Shown here piece by piece: positions 18,587 to 28,419 of a stretch of DNA of 35,854 nt. How positions within the stretch are numbered: the stretch's first letter is position 1; the number at the start of each line of letters is the position of its first letter. The DNA is taken from assembly GCA_016937255.1 (NCBI GenBank), contig JAFGWG010000101.1, positions 1 to 35,854 on the forward strand. Direction: 5' to 3'. The notes under the pieces were generated by a model. It searched no databases. It worked only from the letters and a program-made list of their open reading frames with translations, and was not told the origin of the DNA. Made by a program: the position numbers and the translations under genes. Source of the stretch: Bacteroidales bacterium (lineage in GTDB: Bacteria; Bacteroidota; Bacteroidia; Bacteroidales; DTU049).

Positions 18587-20527
18587 ATGAGCTATATAAG
18601 ATTTGACAAAAATCAACTTGTAAATCTAGAATACGCTCTGAGCAAGGAACTTATTCGTTCTAATCAGCACGGAGCCTATTCCTCAACAACCATAATTGGT
18701 TGTAATACACGTAAATATCACGGTTTACTCGTTTGCCCACAAGAAGCTATAGATGAAGAATTGCACGTATTGCTATCGTCTATGGATGAGACTATTATCC
18801 AACATGATGAGGAATTTAATTTGGCCATACATCGTTATCCAGACACATGGTCGCCAAAAGGACATAAATACATTGTAGATTTTGAAGCTGAACCTATTCC
18901 TGCTATTTATTATCGTGTGGGCGGTGTTCACCTTAAAAAAGAGATGTTGCTTGGTTCAGATCACAGGGTTCTTATACGATATACTTTGCTTAATGCAAAC
19001 AGTCCTACGCGTATTAAGCTCAGACCTTTTCTTGCTTACCGCAGCAGACATAAACTGAGTAAAGCCAATGTTTTTGTTGAAAATAAATTCACTCCTATTC
19101 ACGGTGGAATAAAAACACGAATGTATCAGGGCTATTCTTATCTGAATTTTCAATTTTCACGCGATGCACGCTATGTACATGTTCCCGATTGGTTCTATAA
19201 TGTAGAGTACCCAAAAGATATTGAAAGGGGCTACGAAGCTCATGAAGATTTATATTGCCCTGGTTATTTTGAAATAGACCTTATTAAAGGTACTTCAGTG
19301 ATTCTTTCTGCCGGAATAACGGAAACCAATCCTAAAAACCTGGCTCGTTTATTCACCCAAGAAGTTTCGAAAAGAACTCCACGAAATACTTTTGAAAATT
19401 GCCTCGATAATTCTGCCGGACAATTCATCGTTGAAAATGAAGAAAAAACCGAAATTATTGCAGGGTTCCCATGGTTTGGTCGTTGGGGTCGTGACACGCT
19501 CATTGCTTTACCCGGGCTCACATTATGCCGACACCAAAATAAACAATGCAAAAACGCTATCGATACACTAATCAATGATATGCAAGGACCGCTTATGCCC
19601 AATGTAGGACATGGTGATACTACCGCATTTAATTCTATCGATGCACCACTTTGGTTGTTTTGGACTCTGCAACAATATCAGAAATATGCAAAAATCTCCA
19701 AATCTACGCTCTGGGACGAATATGGACCGGTTCTAAAACTTATTCTAAACGGACTAAAAAGCGAAAAAGTTAAAGGAATATACATGCAAGAGAATGGATT
19801 GCTTTATGCGTCTATTCCAGGAAAAGCACTCACATGGATGGATGCTATTGTTGATGGCAAGCCAGTTACCCCAAGATCGGGGTTACCGGTTGAAATCAAT
19901 GCATTGTGGTATAATGCTATTATGTTTTCACTCGAAATGGCTTCTCTAAGCAATGATCACCTTTTTGTTAGTCGATGGTTACCTATTGCCGATCAAATTC
20001 CTGCAGCTTTTAAAGCTACATTCTGGGATAAATGCCGAGGCTATCTTGCCGATGTAGTAGATGGAGAAAACAAAGACTGGAGTGTTCGCCCAAACATGGT
20101 TTTTGCCACTTCCCTGCCCTATAGTCCAATTAGTGAGAAAATCAGACAATTGATACTGGAAAAAATCAAACAGGAATTGCTAACACCTAGAGGATTACGA
20201 ACACTTAGTCCCAAAAATCCAGATTATAAAGGTCATTACGAAGGTTTGATAAAAGACAGAGACCGTGCTTACCATCAAGGAACTGCTTGGCCATGGTTAT
20301 TGGGACATTTTTCTGAAGGATATTTAAAAATACATGGGCAATCGGGAATTTCTTTAATCCGAGATCTTTACGACGGCTTTGAAGAATGCATGTACGATCA
20401 TGGAATTGGATCCATCAGTGAAGTATATAGCGGTGATCCGCCTCATATGCCGGGAGGAGCAATTTCTCAGGCATGGAGTGTATCCGAAATTTTAAGAATG
20501 AAAGATTTAATCAATCAGACAATTTAA
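18587..20527 (+). CDS. Glycogen debranching enzyme (amylo-alpha-1,6-glucosidase family)
   Basis: MSYIRFDKNQLVNLEYALSKELIRSNQHGAYSSTTIIGCNTRKYHGLLV; AGFPWFGRWGRDTLIALPGLTL; DRDRAYHQGTAWPWLLG; EVYSGDPPHMPGGAISQAWSVSEILR. Confidence 0.93.
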   Translation: MSYIRFDKNQLVNLEYALSKELIRSNQHGAYSSTTIIGCNTRKYHGLLVCPQEAIDEELHVLLSSMDETIIQHDEEFNLAIHRYPDTWSPKGHKYIVDFEAEPIPAIYYRVGGVHLKKEMLLGSDHRVLIRYTLLNANSPTRIKLRPFLAYRSRHKLSKANVFVENKFTPIHGGIKTRMYQGYSYLNFQFSRDARYVHVPDWFYNVEYPKDIERGYEAHEDLYCPGYFEIDLIKGTSVILSAGITETNPKNLARLFTQEVSKRTPRNTFENCLDNSAGQFIVENEEKTEIIAGFPWFGRWGRDTLIALPGLTLCRHQNKQCKNAIDTLINDMQGPLMPNVGHGDTTAFNSIDAPLWLFWTLQQYQKYAKISKSTLWDEYGPVLKLILNGLKSEKVKGIYMQENGLLYASIPGKALTWMDAIVDGKPVTPRSGLPVEINALWYNAIMFSLEMASLSNDHLFVSRWLPIADQIPAAFKATFWDKCRGYLADVVDGENKDWSVRPNMVFATSLPYSPISEKIRQLILEKIKQELLTPRGLRTLSPKNPDYKGHYEGLIKDRDRAYHQGTAWPWLLGHFSEGYLKIHGQSGISLIRDLYDGFEECMYDHGIGSISEVYSGDPPHMPGGAISQAWSVSEILRMKDLINQTI

Positions 20528-20539
20528 GGGGTTAAAAGT

Positions 20540-21817
20540 ATGAGAGTATTAATGTTTGGATGGGAATTTCCCCCACATATAACCGGCGGCTTGGGAACAG
20601 CCTGTTTTGGTTTATCTCGTTCTTTGGCAAGGCTGGGTATCGATCTGCTTTTCGTGGTTCCTCGTGCCTATGGCGATGAAGACCAAAGTATGATCAATCT
20701 TGTAAATGCTTCCGATATCACCGTTGATCTAGAAGAATCAGAGTATCACGAATTCTGGAAAAGAATTCAATACATGTCGGTCGCTTCACAAATCATTCCT
20801 TATGTGGGAACGGAAGAATACAGCAAAATTAACTTCGAAGAACTCAAAGACGAGTTTCAAAATAATTCCATTTTTACCCATAAATACACTTTTTCGGGAA
20901 AATATGGCAATAATCTGCTCTACGAAGTATCTCGTTATGCCTTAATTGCCAGCGGAATTGCTGCTTCAAACAAATTTGATGTCATTCATGCCCACGATTG
21001 GCTTACATACCCTGCAGGAATTGCTGCAAAAGAAGTTAGCGGAAAACCTCTGGTCATTCATGTTCATGCTACGGAATTTGACCGTTCTGGCGAGAATGTT
21101 AATAAAGATGTATTCGATATTGAAAAGCGAGGAATGGAAGCCGCCGATCAGGTTATTACCGTTTCCAATCTGACCCGAAATATTGTTATCAATAAATATG
21201 GTATCGATCCTTCAAAAGTCACTACAGTTTACAATGGCGCTGATGCATTTCAAGCTCAGGAAATCAAATCTATTGACCGTCCATTTCCAGAGAAAGTTGT
21301 AACATTCCTTGGTCGAATAACTTTTCAAAAAGGTCCCGATTATTTTGTAGAAGCTGCCCGCAAAGTATTGGAAAAAGACCCCAATGTGCGCTTTGTAATG
21401 GCAGGCTCAGGCGACATGCTCCCAAGAATTGTAAAAATGGTAGCCAAGTATCGAATGGGCGACCGATTCCATTTTACAGGATTTCTAAAAGGTGACGATG
21501 TAGATAAAATGTTTGCTTATAGCGATGTTTATGTCATGCCAAGCGTTTCAGAACCTTTTGGAATTTCTCCACTGGAAGCCATGAGGAGTAATGTTCCGGT
21601 GGTTATTTCGCATCAATCGGGCGTATCAGAAATACTGGTACATGCTTTGAAAATTGATTTCTGGGACATCGATGCCATGGCCGATTCCATTTATGGTTTA
21701 CTGCATTACGATGGAATATCAAAAATGTTCAAAAAATACGGACGCGAGGAAGTTGATCAGCTCAAATGGGATAATGCAGCTGCCAATACCATCGATGTTT
21801 ATAATAAAGTATTATAA
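20540..21817 (+). CDS. GT4-family glycosyltransferase, glycogen-synthase-like
   Basis: MFGWEFPPHITGGLGTACFGLSRSLARLG; FLGRITFQKGPDYFVEAARKVL; MPSVSEPFGISPLEAMRSNVPVVIS. Confidence 0.9.
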   Translation: MRVLMFGWEFPPHITGGLGTACFGLSRSLARLGIDLLFVVPRAYGDEDQSMINLVNASDITVDLEESEYHEFWKRIQYMSVASQIIPYVGTEEYSKINFEELKDEFQNNSIFTHKYTFSGKYGNNLLYEVSRYALIASGIAASNKFDVIHAHDWLTYPAGIAAKEVSGKPLVIHVHATEFDRSGENVNKDVFDIEKRGMEAADQVITVSNLTRNIVINKYGIDPSKVTTVYNGADAFQAQEIKSIDRPFPEKVVTFLGRITFQKGPDYFVEAARKVLEKDPNVRFVMAGSGDMLPRIVKMVAKYRMGDRFHFTGFLKGDDVDKMFAYSDVYVMPSVSEPFGISPLEAMRSNVPVVISHQSGVSEILVHALKIDFWDIDAMADSIYGLLHYDGISKMFKKYGREEVDQLKWDNAAANTIDVYNKVL

Positions 21818-21828
21818 GGAGTATCATT

Positions 21829-23400
21829 ATGAAATCTATTTGTTTCTATTTTCAGGTTCATCAGCCCTATCGATTACGCAATTATCGCTTTTTTGAAATT
21901 GGGCGCGACCATCATTATTTCGATGATTATCAAAACAGATATATCATGCAAAGGGTGGCAGATAAATGCTACCTTCCAATGAATAACCTATTGCTGGATT
22001 TGATAAAAGAATATGGTCAGCGATTCAAGGTAAGTTTTTCCATTTCCGGTGTGGCTTTGGAACAGTTTCGGGATTATACTCCCGAGGTGATCGATTCTTT
22101 CCGAAGACTTGCTGAAACCGGCTCTGTCGAATTTATGGCAGAAACTTATTCTCATTCTCTAGCTGCGCTGAAAAGTAAAGACGAATTTGCCTCCCAAATT
22201 GAGAAACAGCAAAGTCTGTTGAAAGAATTGGTAGGATACGAATCTAAAGTATTTCGTAATACCGAGCTCATCTATTCCGACGAAATTGGAGACATGGTTT
22301 ATAACTTAGGTTATGAAACCATGCTTACCGAAGGAGCAAAACATATTTTAGGATGGAGAAGTCCAAATTTTATGTATTGCAATGCAATAAATCCTAAAAT
22401 GAAGCTTCTGCTCAAGAATTTCCGACTTAGCGACGATATTGCTTTTCGCTTCTCACAACAGTCTTGGGATGGTTTTCCACTCACGGCTGAAAAATATGTC
22501 GACTGGCTGAATTCTATAGCCTCTAATGAAGAAGTGGTTAACCTATTCATGGATTATGAGACTTTTGGTGAGCACCAATGGAAAGAAACAGGCATTTTTG
22601 ACTTTATGCGCGCATTGCCGGGACATGTTTTTTCTAAAAGCAACTTTGCATTTAACACTCCTTCTGACCTGGCTGCACAACTGCAACCTGTTTCAGCAAT
22701 TCATGTTCCCCACCCCATCTCTTGGGCAGATGAAGAACGAGATTTGACTGCGTGGCTGGGCAACGATCTTCAAGACGATGCTTTTGATGCCCTATATGCA
22801 CTGGAACATATGGTGAAGGAAATAAATGATCCACATCTATCGCACGATTGGTTGCGTTTGCAAACCAGTGACCATTTTTATTATATGTGTACCAAATGGT
22901 TTTCCGATGGTGATGTGCATAAATATTTCAATCCTTACGGAACGCCTTACGATGCGTATATTAATTTCATGAATGTATTAAGCGATTTTAAGCTTAGAAT
23001 TGAACGCGCACAATCTGGAGATCAGTCATTTACTAAAGAGATTACTAAACCTCAAGTAGAACTAAAATCAGAAGGAAATTCTGAAAAGCAAAAATCTGGA
23101 ATCAGTGATTCGCAAGAAAAAAAGAACGCTGTTAAGAAATCTGATTCTAAAAACGATGAAAATAAAAGAAACCCGAATGTTTTGGTTGTGAGAAAGGTAC
23201 TTACTATTTTAAGTGCAGAAGACATCTGGGTACTCTATTCCGGCTTGAATAAGGCTGAGCGGCAGAAAATCGAAAAATACATCGGAAAGAAAAAGTGGAA
23301 AGAAATGATTGTACTTAAAGAATCAGGTTATAAACCCGATGCAGAAGCCAAGAAGGCCATGAAGAAAAAGTTCAAAGAATTAATGCTGGAGCATGCATAA
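21829..23400 (+). CDS. GH57 family alpha-amylase-like enzyme with charged linker and C-terminal extension
   Basis: MKSICFYFQVHQPYRLRNYRFFEIG N-terminus; FRNTELIYSDEIG; VNLFMDYETFGEHQW typical of GH57. Confidence 0.88.
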   Translation: MKSICFYFQVHQPYRLRNYRFFEIGRDHHYFDDYQNRYIMQRVADKCYLPMNNLLLDLIKEYGQRFKVSFSISGVALEQFRDYTPEVIDSFRRLAETGSVEFMAETYSHSLAALKSKDEFASQIEKQQSLLKELVGYESKVFRNTELIYSDEIGDMVYNLGYETMLTEGAKHILGWRSPNFMYCNAINPKMKLLLKNFRLSDDIAFRFSQQSWDGFPLTAEKYVDWLNSIASNEEVVNLFMDYETFGEHQWKETGIFDFMRALPGHVFSKSNFAFNTPSDLAAQLQPVSAIHVPHPISWADEERDLTAWLGNDLQDDAFDALYALEHMVKEINDPHLSHDWLRLQTSDHFYYMCTKWFSDGDVHKYFNPYGTPYDAYINFMNVLSDFKLRIERAQSGDQSFTKEITKPQVELKSEGNSEKQKSGISDSQEKKNAVKKSDSKNDENKRNPNVLVVRKVLTILSAEDIWVLYSGLNKAERQKIEKYIGKKKWKEMIVLKESGYKPDAEAKKAMKKKFKELMLEHA

Positions 23401-23439
23401 AAACAGCTTCACTAAACAATTACAAAAGAGAATTTAAAC

Positions 23440-26400
23440 ATGAGTAAAATAAAAAAACCAGATTTCCTATTCGAAGTAAGTTGGGAAGTTTGCAATAAAG
23501 TGGGCGGAATCAACACCGTTATAGCTACCAAAGCCATTCAAATGAGTTCAGAACTCAATGGTCGTTTCATTATGATTGGACCCGATATTCATAAAGAAAA
23601 CAATATTGAGGATGTTTTTATAGAAGACCCTACGCTTTATCGTCAGTGGGTAAACGAAGCACGTGGAGATGGATTTCGCTTTAGAATTGGACGTTGGAAT
23701 GTAGCTGGTCAACCATTGGCTATTTTAATTGATTTTACCGGACTTTTTGCAAAAAAAGACGAGGTTTTTAGACTATTATGGGAAGATTATAAACTCGATT
23801 CTATATATGGTGGCTGGGATTATATTGAACCTGCGCTTTTTGGCTATGAAGCTGCACGTCTAATTGATAGTTTCTATCAGTATCACGTTGCTGCAGAAGA
23901 TCATATTGCAGCTCATTTTCACGAATGGATGTGTGGTGCAGGAATTCTCTATCTAAAAAAGAATGTTCCTCAGGCTGCTACAGTGTTCACTTCTCATGCA
24001 ACTGTTCTTGGTCGTTCCATTGCAGGGATGAATATGCCCCTCTACGATAAAATGGAAGAATACAAGCCAGCATTAATGGCTAGCCAGCTCAATGTGTCTT
24101 CAAAATTTAGCTTAGAACAGCTTTCTGCACAACACGCCGATGCTTTTACTACCGTATCAAAAATTACTGCAAAAGAGTGTACTCATTTTCTATCGAAAAA
24201 ACCCGATCTGGTTACGCCGAATGGTTTTGAAGACTCATTTGTTCCATCCGATGATGCATTCGATCAAAAACGGAATGAATCGAGAAATATATTGCGAAAA
24301 ATCACAAAATCTGTATGTGGAAGTGATCCAGGAGAAGATGCTCTATTCATCGTAAATTCAGGCAGATACGAATTCAAAAATAAAGGTATCGATCTCTTTA
24401 TTGATGCCATGTCAGACTTATCCAAACGAGATCGTTTCCAGCGCGATGTAGTTGCTTTTATAACCATTCCGGCCAATAATGCCGGGGTTCGGCAAGATAT
24501 ACTACGTCATTTTAAAGATAATACCATTCCAGAGCAAAGCCAATATCTAACTCATTACCTTTTTAATGAGGAAAACGACCCCATTATTCAAAGACTTAAA
24601 GAGAAAGGTATCGATAATTCACCAGATTCAAAAGTAAAAGTCATTTTTGTGCCCTCATATCTTGATGGAAACGACGGTCTGATCAATCTTCATTATTACG
24701 ATCTGCTCATCGGTTTCGATATTTCTGTATTCCCATCATATTATGAGCCGTGGGGATATACTCCACTGGAATCTGTTGCCTTTAAAATTCCAACCATCAC
24801 CACTACCCTTGCCGGATTTGGAATGTGGATTATGGAATCTGAACATAAAAATAAAAGCGGCGTAAAAGTCATTGAACGAAACGATTATAATGATGCCGAT
24901 GTGGTAAATGATATCGTGGAAGCGTTGTATCATTGTGCTACACATAAGGCCGAAGACTGCGTTCAAATGCGCGAAGATGCGTATCAAGCTTCCAGACTTG
25001 CATTATGGGATAATCTGGCTCAACATTATTTTGAAGCATATAATCTGGCACTAGACAAAGTATACAGCAGATCTGAACTCTACAGCAAGAAGAAACTTAA
25101 TAAAACAGCTGATGCGTTAGAAATTGCAAAATCAGAACCCAATTGGCGTAAAGTATTCATTAAGCCAAGCTACCCCGATAATCTGAGTAAACTTATTGAG
25201 CTCACTAAAAACCTCTGGTGGTCATGGGATCCAGCTGCACAAGACTTATTTGCTGGAATTCATCCGCAATACTGGGAAAAATCTGGTAGAAACCCTATTT
25301 CAATGCTCGAAATGATGAGTTTCGATGCGCTAAAAGCTCTTTCAGAAAACGCAGATTTTCAATCTAAACTGGATTCCGTTTATACAGATTTTCAAAATTA
25401 TATCAATGCTGAGCATGATCAAACCAGACCCTCAGTGGCCTATTTCTGTATGGAATACGGCCTACATGCTTCTCTAAAATTGTATTCCGGTGGTCTAGGA
25501 ATTCTGGCTGGTGATTATCTCAAAGAAGCATCCGATTCCAATATTCGCATGAATGCTGTCGGTTTACTTTTCAGATATGGATATTTCGATCAGAAAATAA
25601 GTCCTTTTGGAGATCAAATTTCAGAGTATATTCCTCAAAAATTTTCCAATCTGCCTATTATTCCAGTTAGGGATGAAAACGGAGAATGGCAAAAAATTTC
25701 TATTGCTTTTCCTGGAAGACGTGTATTCGCCAAAGTTTGGAAAGTTGAAGTTGGTAGAGTGAGTTTGTACTTATTGGATGCTGATATTGATGAAAATAAT
25801 GCCCAAGACAGAGTTCTGACACACCAACTTTATGGTGGTGACTGGGAAATGCGATTGAAACAGGAAATGCTTCTTGGTCTTGGAGGAGTTAAAATGCTGA
25901 ATCAAATTGGACTTAAACACGATGTTTATCATTGCAATGAAGGTCATGCAGCATTAATGTTGCTCGAAAGACTTAAAAACATCATTCACGATGAAGTATT
26001 GTCATTTTCACAAGCCTTGGAATTTGTACGTTCTTCTTCATTATTTACAACACATACACCCGTTCCGGCAGGGCATGATAGCTTTACTGAAGACATGCTC
26101 AGAATGTATCTGGCACATTTCCCTGAGAAACTAAATATCAGTTGGAATGAGCTGTATGCCCTCGGCAAAATGGATCCTACCAAAGTAGGAGAGCGTTTTA
26201 GCATGAGTATTCTTGCTTTAAATGCTTCGCAGGAAGTAAATGGCGTGAGCAAAATTCACGGTCGTGTTACCCGCGAAATGTTTACAGGCTTGTATAAAGG
26301 ATACTATTCTGATGAACTTTATATTGGCCATGTTACCAACGGTGTCCATCTTCCAACTTGGATTTCAGACGAATGGAGAAAACTTTTTAAAGCTGAAGGA

Positions 26401-27672
26401 TTTGACCCAATGAAAAACGATCAGGCCGATGAAGCCAGTTGGGCATTTATTGAGAAACTAAGTGACGAAAAGATCTGGAACGTACGCAAAAATCTCAAAA
26501 AGAAACTCGTTTCATTTTTAAGTGATAAGCTAAGTAAGGATTTAACCAAAAGACAAGAAGCACCAAGGCATATCATCAATGTACTTGAAAATTTAGACGA
26601 AAATGCACTTATTTTTGGATTTGCAAGACGTTTTGCCACCTATAAACGTGCTCACCTGCTCTTCAGAAATCTCGACAGGCTAAAGTTGATTGTCAATAAT
26701 GAGAAAAATCCGGTTCGATTCCTATTTGCAGGTAAAGCTCATCCGGCAGATAAAGCTGGTCAGGATTTAATTAAGCGCATTATCGAAATTTCAAAAATGG
26801 ATGATTTTGCCGGAAAGATTATTTTCCTCGAAAACTATGATAGCGAAGTAGCCAAAGTGCTAATTGCTGGCGTAGATGTATGGATCAACACACCAACGCG
26901 TCCTTTAGAAGCCAGTGGAACCAGTGGTATGAAAGCATCTATGAATGGTGTACTAAACCTCAGTGTTCTCGATGGCTGGTGGGCAGAAGGTTATGTTCCA
27001 GGAGGCGGATGGGCATTAAAAGAAAATAAAACCTACGATAATCAGCAATTGCAAGATGAGCTTGATGTGGAAACATTGTATAATATCATTGAAGATGAAA
27101 TTGTTCCATTGTACTATAAGCAAAGTTCTAATGGTTATTCATGCGATTGGATTCAGTTTATTCGTAAGAATTTCATGCAGATTTCTCCAAATTTCACTAC
27201 AAAACGCATGTTAGATGAGTATTATACCAAGTTTTACAGCCGATTGCAACATAGAAACTCATATCTGAGAGAAAATGATTTTGCAGCAGGAAGAAACTTG
27301 AGTTCATGGAAACGGAAAATGCTCAGAAACTGGAATGAAATTGAAGTCATCGACATGAATCTTCACGATAGTACTGCACGTCCTCTATTGCTGGGTGAAG
27401 ACTTCAAAGCTAGTGTGGAACTTCTTATTGGAGAATTAGACCCCAATGATATTCGCATCGATCTGCTATTTGGTCAGAAAGTAAATGATATGGTAAAAGA
27501 GGTTCAATTCAAAACAGAAATGAAACTCAAATCGAGCGATGATAATACTGCCATCTACGAATGTGTAATTTCAAATCCACAAAGTGGAGTTTTCGATTAT
27601 GCCATCAGAATGAGACCATACAACCCCGATCTACCTCATTATCAGGATTTTAATTTAGTGCGCTGGCTGTAA
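23440..27672 (+). CDS. Fusion protein: GT3-like glycogen synthase domain plus alpha-glucan phosphorylase (DUF3417 + GT35)
   Basis: N-terminal LFEVSWEVCNKVGGINTVIATKA and FPSYYEPWGYTPLESVAFKIPTITTTLAGFG; from about 25160 NLSKLIELTKNLWWSWDPAAQDLFAGIHPQYWE; C-terminal RPLEASGTSGMKASMNGVLNLSVLDGWWAEGY. One uninterrupted 1410-aa ORF. Confidence 0.92.
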   Translation: MSKIKKPDFLFEVSWEVCNKVGGINTVIATKAIQMSSELNGRFIMIGPDIHKENNIEDVFIEDPTLYRQWVNEARGDGFRFRIGRWNVAGQPLAILIDFTGLFAKKDEVFRLLWEDYKLDSIYGGWDYIEPALFGYEAARLIDSFYQYHVAAEDHIAAHFHEWMCGAGILYLKKNVPQAATVFTSHATVLGRSIAGMNMPLYDKMEEYKPALMASQLNVSSKFSLEQLSAQHADAFTTVSKITAKECTHFLSKKPDLVTPNGFEDSFVPSDDAFDQKRNESRNILRKITKSVCGSDPGEDALFIVNSGRYEFKNKGIDLFIDAMSDLSKRDRFQRDVVAFITIPANNAGVRQDILRHFKDNTIPEQSQYLTHYLFNEENDPIIQRLKEKGIDNSPDSKVKVIFVPSYLDGNDGLINLHYYDLLIGFDISVFPSYYEPWGYTPLESVAFKIPTITTTLAGFGMWIMESEHKNKSGVKVIERNDYNDADVVNDIVEALYHCATHKAEDCVQMREDAYQASRLALWDNLAQHYFEAYNLALDKVYSRSELYSKKKLNKTADALEIAKSEPNWRKVFIKPSYPDNLSKLIELTKNLWWSWDPAAQDLFAGIHPQYWEKSGRNPISMLEMMSFDALKALSENADFQSKLDSVYTDFQNYINAEHDQTRPSVAYFCMEYGLHASLKLYSGGLGILAGDYLKEASDSNIRMNAVGLLFRYGYFDQKISPFGDQISEYIPQKFSNLPIIPVRDENGEWQKISIAFPGRRVFAKVWKVEVGRVSLYLLDADIDENNAQDRVLTHQLYGGDWEMRLKQEMLLGLGGVKMLNQIGLKHDVYHCNEGHAALMLLERLKNIIHDEVLSFSQALEFVRSSSLFTTHTPVPAGHDSFTEDMLRMYLAHFPEKLNISWNELYALGKMDPTKVGERFSMSILALNASQEVNGVSKIHGRVTREMFTGLYKGYYSDELYIGHVTNGVHLPTWISDEWRKLFKAEGFDPMKNDQADEASWAFIEKLSDEKIWNVRKNLKKKLVSFLSDKLSKDLTKRQEAPRHIINVLENLDENALIFGFARRFATYKRAHLLFRNLDRLKLIVNNEKNPVRFLFAGKAHPADKAGQDLIKRIIEISKMDDFAGKIIFLENYDSEVAKVLIAGVDVWINTPTRPLEASGTSGMKASMNGVLNLSVLDGWWAEGYVPGGGWALKENKTYDNQQLQDELDVETLYNIIEDEIVPLYYKQSSNGYSCDWIQFIRKNFMQISPNFTTKRMLDEYYTKFYSRLQHRNSYLRENDFAAGRNLSSWKRKMLRNWNEIEVIDMNLHDSTARPLLLGEDFKASVELLIGELDPNDIRIDLLFGQKVNDMVKEVQFKTEMKLKSSDDNTAIYECVISNPQSGVFDYAIRMRPYNPDLPHYQDFNLVRWL

Positions 27673-27674
27673 AA

Positions 27675-27702
27675 CAGAGTGAGCAAGAGCGTGAGCGTGA
27701 AG
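27675..27702. repeat. Purine-rich hexamer-like tract (GAGTGAGCAAGAGCGTGAGCGTGAAG)
   Basis: Directly after the phosphorylase stop; similar tracts at 17359, 32771 and 33048. Confidence 0.6.
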
Positions 27703-27714
27703 AAAACTAAAACA

Positions 27715-28392
27715 ATGATCCCACCTATTCTACATGGCAAGTTCTATCATATTTAAAATCGCGGTAATAACAAAGAGAAAATATTTATCGACGATGCTGA
27801 TTATGCAAAATTTCTTGAACTATATGAAACTTTCATGCACAGTGTAGCTAATACAATTTCTTATTGCCTAATTGGTAATCACTTTCACATTTTACTGCAG
27901 ATTAAGAACTCAAATGAAATTGGATATCTAATCCCTGTATTTGCGAAATCTGATAACTTTAAATTAAAATGGAGCACAACCGAGATCTCTCATCGTCCGA
28001 CAACTAGTAATGAAGAGGAGGACATGAGTGCATCTCGGAAGCAACCAAACCCATCTGAACAATTCAAACATTTTTTTAGCACCTATACCAAGTACTTCAA
28101 TAAGAAGCATAATAGATCTGGATCAATTCTGGAAAAGAAATTTGAGAGAATACAGGTTGAAGATTATGAATATTTACAGGAACTTGTTTTATATATCAAT
28201 AACAATCCAGTTAAACATGGTATTACAAAAGATCCACAATCTTATAAATGGTCTTCGTTAAATGAAGTTATCAACTCAAATAAACCTCAAATCATTGATT
28301 ATAAATTCCTTCTTGAATTATTTGGTGACAAGGAAAACTTTTTATTTGAACTAAAAAGATATCAAGACCGTGATATCTCATCGTCTGAATAA
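27715..28392 (+). pseudogene. REP-associated tyrosine transposase (RAYT / Y1_Tnp-like), interrupted by TAA at 27754-27756
   Basis: Frame from the ATG at 27715: MIPPILHGKFYHI*NRGNNKEKIFIDDADYAKFLELYETFMHSVANTISYCLIGNHFHILLQIKN...PNPSEQFKHFFSTYTKYFNKKHNRSGSILEKKFERI...YINNNPVKHGI. HFH matches the HUH motif; YHI[YF]NRGNN is the family N-terminus. Confidence 0.82.
27980..28038 (+). repeat. Bulged hairpin A, inside the RAYT ORF
   Basis: CCGAGAT-CT-CTCAT-C-GTCC-[loop]-GGAC-ATGAG-TGC-ATCTCGG. Confidence 0.75.
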
Positions 28393-28419
28393 AATTCATA
28401 AAAGGAGGACATTAGTGTC

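Noticed and set aside
27715-28392. Classic IS200/IS605 element with accessory tnpB
   Set aside because: No TnpB-like ORF adjacent; the length and YHI.NRGNN / PNPSEQFKHFFSTYTK motifs fit a RAYT-like Y1 transposase better.
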